A stretch of DNA of 64,000 nucleotides from Nostoc sp. CHAB 5844 (GTDB taxonomy: Bacteria > Cyanobacteriota > Cyanobacteriia > Cyanobacteriales > Nostocaceae): assembly GCF_020829595.1 (NCBI RefSeq), contig NZ_JAIVFW010000001.1:1-64000 (forward strand), written 5' to 3'. Positions 62,715-64,000 of the stretch are shown piece after piece (positions within the stretch are counted from its first letter, which is position 1; each line of letters opens with the position of its first letter). The notes beneath the pieces are model-generated. The model was given only the letters and a program-made list of their open reading frames with translations. It ran no database searches and had not been told where the DNA came from. The position numbers and the translations under genes were made by a program.

Positions 62715-62787
62715 GGGCGCGTAGCTCAGTGGATAGAGCAATTGCCTTCTAAGCAATCGGCCGCAGGTTCGAACCCTGCCGCGCTCG
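62715..62787 (+). tRNA. tRNA-Arg (anticodon UCU)
   Basis: A complete 73-base cloverleaf: acceptor GGGCGCG pairing with CGCGCTC (one G-T pair), D-arm GCTCAGTGGATAGAGC, anticodon stem ATTGC/GCAAT with loop CTTCTAA (anticodon TCT), T-arm GCAGGTTCGAACCCTGC, and discriminator G. CCA is not encoded. It reads AGA codons. The gene stands alone. Confidence 0.97.
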
Positions 62788-63583
62788 TTTTAATTTAAAG
62801 ACAAACTCTTAAGTAAAGTAATAACATCAAAACTTAAGTATGTAGAGTATATGCTAAGTATACTTTACTCAATTTGATGCCCTGCATTGAGTTTAATCAA
62901 CGCTGTGTAGAGAAGTTTGTGAATTAAAGCCTGATTAAACTAATTATATCTTTACAAAAATAAATTACATATAAATAAAACTTAGTACATACTATGAATA
63001 GCATTAATATCATGAATTACTAATATTAATCTTAGACAAAATAGAGCTTATCACAGTAAACATATCCAATAAACATTATTTTATTGATAAATACTCTCTC
63101 TTCGATTGAATTGCTAATCCTGTTGAACTCTAGCAATCAATTAGCATTTTCCCAAAAAATTTTTTTTTTGGGAAAATAATTAGTAATTATTCTCTGGTTT
63201 ATTATAAAATTAGGTCAACAAAAACTGTAGCGATTATCGCCTGCATATTATAGGCTAAAAAACGCTGGCAATCCAGTCATCTCTACTGATTTTACAGTAG
63301 TTTAGGGTTCGCGGCACAAGCAAAGCTTGGGTGAAAAGCTAGTCAAATATATGGCAAGTGTAATTCATCACCGTTTAGCCGTATACCTCAACTCTGTTGA
63401 GGGCAAATGTTTGCATCTATCTGGTCATTTTATCAATATTGATGACCTAATTCATCGTGCTTGATTCAAGCTTGTGAATTTTAATTCTTTTTAACTGCAT
63501 CCTAATATTTAGATGCAAATTTCAAAACTTACAAATGAAAATTTGTAACCCCTTGGCGCACGTTTAACCCGAAATTAAATATT
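62788..63583. other. 796-base stretch after tRNA-Arg, no firm gene
   Basis: AT-rich. A perfect 'ttttcccaaaaaa/ttttttgggaaaa' type palindrome lies at about 63146-63175. A 37-codon frame starts at ATG 63351 and ends 63464 but has no RBS and no recognisable product. It is not called. No mobile-element remnant was recognised next to the tRNA. Confidence 0.5.
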
Positions 63584-63685
63584 ATGAATGACTTTCAATT
63601 TATCCTAACTGTCTGCATCTTAGCGGTAGCCTATCTATCGAGTATTTACTTGTGGTTGACATTTTATCAACACACAAATGAATAA
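63584..63685 (+). CDS. candidate 33-residue single-helix membrane peptide
   Basis: A short frame encodes MNDFQFILTVCILAVAYLSS then IYLWLTFYQHTNE, one membrane helix (about residues 5-27) with short polar ends. A terminator begins 20 bases past the stop. Its size and shape resemble the small subunits of photosystems or cytochrome b6f, but it matches none of PetG, PetL, PetM, PetN, PsbN, PsbX, PsbY or PsaM as I recall them. No strong SD is seen. Confidence 0.55.
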   Translation: MNDFQFILTVCILAVAYLSSIYLWLTFYQHTNE

Positions 63686-63704
63686 CAAGACGACTGTAAT
63701 GAAA

Positions 63705-63729
63705 AAACACAGATGATTTATCTGTGTTT
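63705..63729. terminator. bidirectional terminator
   Basis: A 10-bp stem (aaacacagat / atctgtgttt) with a 5-base loop. It is followed by TTTTT-type runs on both strands, so it can serve the small + strand gene and the - strand gene entering from the right edge. Confidence 0.8.
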
Positions 63730-63792
63730 TTCTGTGGTTTCATTTTATCCTTAATATACTGTAATTCTTGCTGCGGTAGTGATGTTTTGTAA

Positions 63793-64000
63793 TTAATGCA
63801 ACTCAGAAATTTCAGTTAACACACTAGTATTTGCCCAAGCGGGAACAGCGATTTCTGGCTTACCCACAACCATCGTGGTTTCTTGGCGCAAGTCGAAGTC
63901 ATACCATTCGTTACGCCATTGCAAGCGAAACTTGAGGCGCGTCCAGCTAGGAGGTAGGTTAGGACAAGCCACAGGGCCAAATTGCGTCATCCGCACACCG
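63793..64000 (-). CDS. C-terminal end of a protein, possibly glycoside hydrolase family 65 (partial)
   Basis: The frame is open through the right edge (codons before ATG/GTG continue: G-V-R-M-T-Q). The 68 visible residues (CPNLPPSWTRLKFRLQWRNEWYDFDLR) resemble the C-terminal beta domain of glycoside phosphorylases such as GH65 trehalose/kojibiose phosphorylase, with 'NPxLPxxW..L.F.L..R'. This is tentative. The start lies outside the window, so ATG 63990 or GTG 63996 should not be taken as the real start. Confidence 0.5.
   Translation of the reverse strand, partial: GVRMTQFGPVACPNLPPSWTRLKFRLQWRNEWYDFDLRQETTMVVGKPEIAVPAWANTSVLTEISELH

Noticed and set aside
62715-62787. tRNA-Arg as an integration site
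   Set aside because: No integrase and no duplicated 3' tRNA end were found nearby.
63351-63464. 37-codon frame after tRNA-Arg
   Set aside because: No RBS and no clear structural type; coding potential cannot be supported by eye.

Overview
The window looks like chromosomal DNA of a filamentous, probably Nostocales-type cyanobacterium (Nostoc/Anabaena relatives). Evidence: many GCGATCGC (HIP1) octamers on both strands; CyanoP (PsbP), ferredoxin-dependent sulfite reductase, the carotenoid isomerase CrtH and cyanobacteria-specific DUF families; a complete hormogonium polysaccharide (hps) locus; and dense heptamer-type repeats and MITEs like those of Nostoc genomes. No rRNA, CRISPR array, prophage or plasmid origin was seen. 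One tRNA (Arg, anticodon UCU) is present.

Layout. 1-9.6 kb: housekeeping genes, namely a Maf pyrophosphatase, CyanoP, a DUF2278/lamin-tail protein, a GAF-PP2C phosphatase, and the minus-strand run DUF502-nusB-ftsY. 10.1-24.5 kb: eleven minus-strand genes in the order hpsA-B-C-D-E-F-G-H-I-J-K. They comprise a giant secreted/pilin-like HpsA, four pseudopilins, glycosyltransferases and the membrane protein HpsJ, together a type IV pilus-like apparatus for hormogonium polysaccharide and gliding. 25-42.7 kb: core genes (rpmB, htpG, two methyltransferases, a probable ccmS, an ABC exporter, a prohibitin-like protein, an ABC-F ATPase, DUF4058, Uma2, a pentapeptide protein, purT, crtH, upp, yggT). A decayed histidine kinase carries a MITE, and a likely unannotated ~72-nt small RNA lies between crtH and upp. 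42.7-47 kb: GC-rich repeats, then an arsenic operon (pstS remnant, acr3, arsC, arsH) preceded by two ArsR-type operators. 47-54.9 kb: an accessory zone of small stress proteins, an internally deleted IS630, several MITEs, a nonsense-interrupted AraC regulator, toxin-antitoxin-like modules, an unusual aspartyl-protease-like gene pair and a CBS-HEPN protein. 54.9-64 kb: sulfite reductase with a C-terminal ribbon-helix-helix-like tail, a small barrel-like secreted protein, an ADP-ribosylglycohydrolase, a helix-turn-helix protein with an acidic linker paired with a membrane protein, tRNA-Arg, a 33-residue membrane peptide, and the 3' end of a gene that runs off the right edge.

How parts work together. 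The hps genes form one functional system: pseudopilins processed by prepilin peptidase, glycosyltransferases building the polymer, and HpsA as a large exported component. The ars genes form a reduction-plus-efflux pathway (ArsC reduces arsenate, Acr3 exports arsenite, ArsH is a flavoprotein), apparently controlled by an ArsR encoded elsewhere. The accessory zone at 47-55 kb records repeated insertion and decay. All product names rest on reading the translated sequence by eye; no database search was run.
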